Positions 62,144-64,000 of a stretch of DNA of 64,000 nt are shown piece by piece. The translations under genes and the position numbers were made by a program. The notes below the pieces were generated by a model, which searched no databases, had not been told where the DNA came from, and saw nothing but the letters and a program-made list of their open reading frames with translations. The DNA comes from Chloranthus sessilifolius (taxonomy: Eukaryota; Streptophyta; Magnoliopsida; Chloranthales; Chloranthaceae). Each line of letters starts with the position of its first letter. Within the stretch, counting starts at the first letter, position 1. Where the stretch lies: assembly GCA_021018995.1 (NCBI GenBank), contig CM037587.1, positions 3,722,866-3,786,865 of the forward strand. The letters run 5' to 3'.

Positions 62144-64000
62144 GCTGTGTGGTGGAGGATAGTTTTTGTTTGCCTCTTCTCCAAGTGCTAACAAATAGTT
62201 TTTACTGAGTGTTTTTTCTTACCAATGTTCTTGAATTACATATTGTTTATGAGTGGGCACCATTTGTTTATTTTTGCCCCTTGATAAAGTGATCTGTTTT
62301 TTAAATTTGAAGCAAGCCTTTCTCTTTCTTTCATTTTCTTCTATATTTTGAGTTCATAATATTGTAGCTGCTTTAATGTGATTCTTGGATCCTTTTAAAA
62401 AGTTATATATCGGTTCTTTAAATCACAAAATCTGGACTAAATTCAACCTCTGTTTCAAATGGACAAGTAGGCGGATAAGTCATGATTCACTCTTACTCTT
62501 TAAGTTGAATAAAAATGGCTTCATCATCCAATAGGGGGGTTGTATTGGGTATAATGGTTTAGGAGATTTCAAATGTATAAAATTCTCCAATGTCTCTGAT
62601 TATTTTTGAAGATGTTGCGCTACCTCTTCACCACATTCTTTTCAGGTATATCCGTAAGGTCGTCGTTTGCCACTATATGATTGCACTGCTGATTGGAACT
62701 TAAATTATTGAGATTGAAGGTTAAGGGGCCTTGGAAGGCTGCCCATTTTGGACAAACTTTATTTTTTCCTAGTCGACGATTGAGGATGGTGCATGTTTCG
62801 GTGGGTCGCCAAAATAAAACTCAGATTGTTGTTTGAGTTTTATTATACCGCCAAAATGAGATTGTGATGTTTTATGATGAGACCTAACTTTATCCTAACC
62901 TCACTTTTGCGTGGCAGGATTTGGATGATACGCGTATTGCACATACACCCAAACAGCCCTAAACTCACCCCAAAGTGTGTAGAGAAATATATTGATGTGA
63001 CGCTCGTAATCGTGGCTAGATATGCTTTGATTTTCTTTTGTTTCCATTCCACTGCAGGAATCTAGATTCTTGAGGCTGGGAGTTCTGAAATGTGGGTTCT
63101 TAATGCATATGGTAAAAGCAAATTACACCCTTTATGTTTGCCTGAGATGGAGTTCAATCCATCTTTCTAAAGGTGTGTTAAATATGTACACTTAATTGTA
63201 GATCTTAGAAACAATAAACAGTTAATGCAATCTTATATTAATCCTTGGTTACTATTTTGGAATCTTAGGGTGCTCCGTTTATTTAAGTGTACGTTCATGT
63301 ATCACTCTATTGTATGTGATTATATAAGATTTTTTTTCCCTCTAATTGGTTATCAAAATGCATTGAAGATAGATTAACAATGTGAGTTATATTGTTTGGT
63401 ATTCATATACCAATATACTATGCATATAGGGGTTTGAAATATAAATCTTAAGAGTAACCTTTCAAAAATATCACAGAAAAGTTTTTAGTATTTATATCTT
63501 TTGGTGTGTTGAATATGTACTCTGCTTGAGTATTATATTATCTTGTGTTCTTCTTCTCAAACAATTTTCTTATTTCCTCCATTCATTCTGAAAACCACAA
63601 CATTTCAAGAAGAACACATTTTGAGCTCCTTTCTGGGTAGTCAATATATCAAAGAGTATTCTTTCTCTTTCTTTATCCATTTTTAAGGCTTTGGTTATAA
63701 CCTGAAGAAACAGTGAGATGGATTAGACAATGTGGGCCTAAAAGGCAGTGGCGTTTACAAATATGTCTGCACCAAACAGAATTCTAATTCTAAGCAGTTT
63801 TGATTGCTGTCAAGCAAAAGATGATTTGGGGTGCAACTAGTGGTATTTTTTTTATTATTATCAATGTTTTAGTGGTACTTAGCAATGGTCAACTTTCCTA
63901 TCTACCGTACTCCTAAATATTATGAATGAATCTCAAGCTAACTGGCGTGTGCCATGGTTATTAATTCAATTGCAGAGTATCATCATTTTCAGTTCTTTGG
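62144..64000. other. DUF868 3' UTR and downstream DNA, no gene seen
   Basis: The first 200-250 bp are probably 3' UTR. Beyond that the DNA is AT-rich with short unrelated open stretches on both strands. No repeat family from the rest of the window was recognised here, so this end is relatively transposon-poor. Confidence 0.45.

Noticed and set aside
62843-63065. Small open frames on both strands downstream of DUF868
   Set aside because: They overlap in opposite frames, are short, and have no recognisable motif or splice context.

Overview
The window is nuclear DNA of a flowering plant. The evidence is GT-AG introns, plant-type SR-splicing-factor, WDR5, copper amine oxidase and DUF868 genes, CT-rich leaders, and a very high load of plant transposons (MULE, LINE, TRIM, solo LTRs, hAT-type MITEs). 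Transposon-filled long introns would fit a woody magnoliid or another large-genome angiosperm, but that placement is a guess.

Layout. 1-3,790: AT-rich repeat DNA without a gene. 3,790-19,290: an SCL30A/33-like SR splicing factor on the + strand, with a likely leader exon near 3.9 kb and five coding exons at 13,054-18,899. Its roughly 9.1 kb leader intron holds two LINE copies. 22,395-38,699: a WDR5 (COMPASS H3K4-methylation scaffold) gene of two coding exons. Its intron is about 15.35 kb and contains a complete MULE (24,265-30,260), a complete 306-bp TRIM, three solo LTRs of one family, several MITEs, and a broken copy of WDR5's own exon 1. 39,773-55,236: two full-length, head-to-head copper amine oxidase genes with identical exon structure (A on -, B on +). 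They arose by an inverted duplication that also copied about 270 bp of promoter. 55,237-60,560: MITE-rich intergenic DNA. 61,247-62,143: an intact single-exon DUF868 gene on +. 62,144-64,000: no recognisable gene.

The four cellular gene types have no evident shared pathway. SCL acts in splicing, WDR5 in chromatin, the oxidases in apoplastic polyamine oxidation, and DUF868 is uncharacterised. What unifies the window is how transposons have remodelled introns and promoters while leaving reading frames intact. One insertion lies 5 nt inside a splice donor, one lies in a duplicated promoter, one abuts the WDR5 start, and three nested or chained insertions split a duplicated exon. Many element ends were resolved to the base by target-site duplications (8 bp for hAT-like MITEs, 5 bp for LTR elements). 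No tRNA, rRNA or CRISPR was found.
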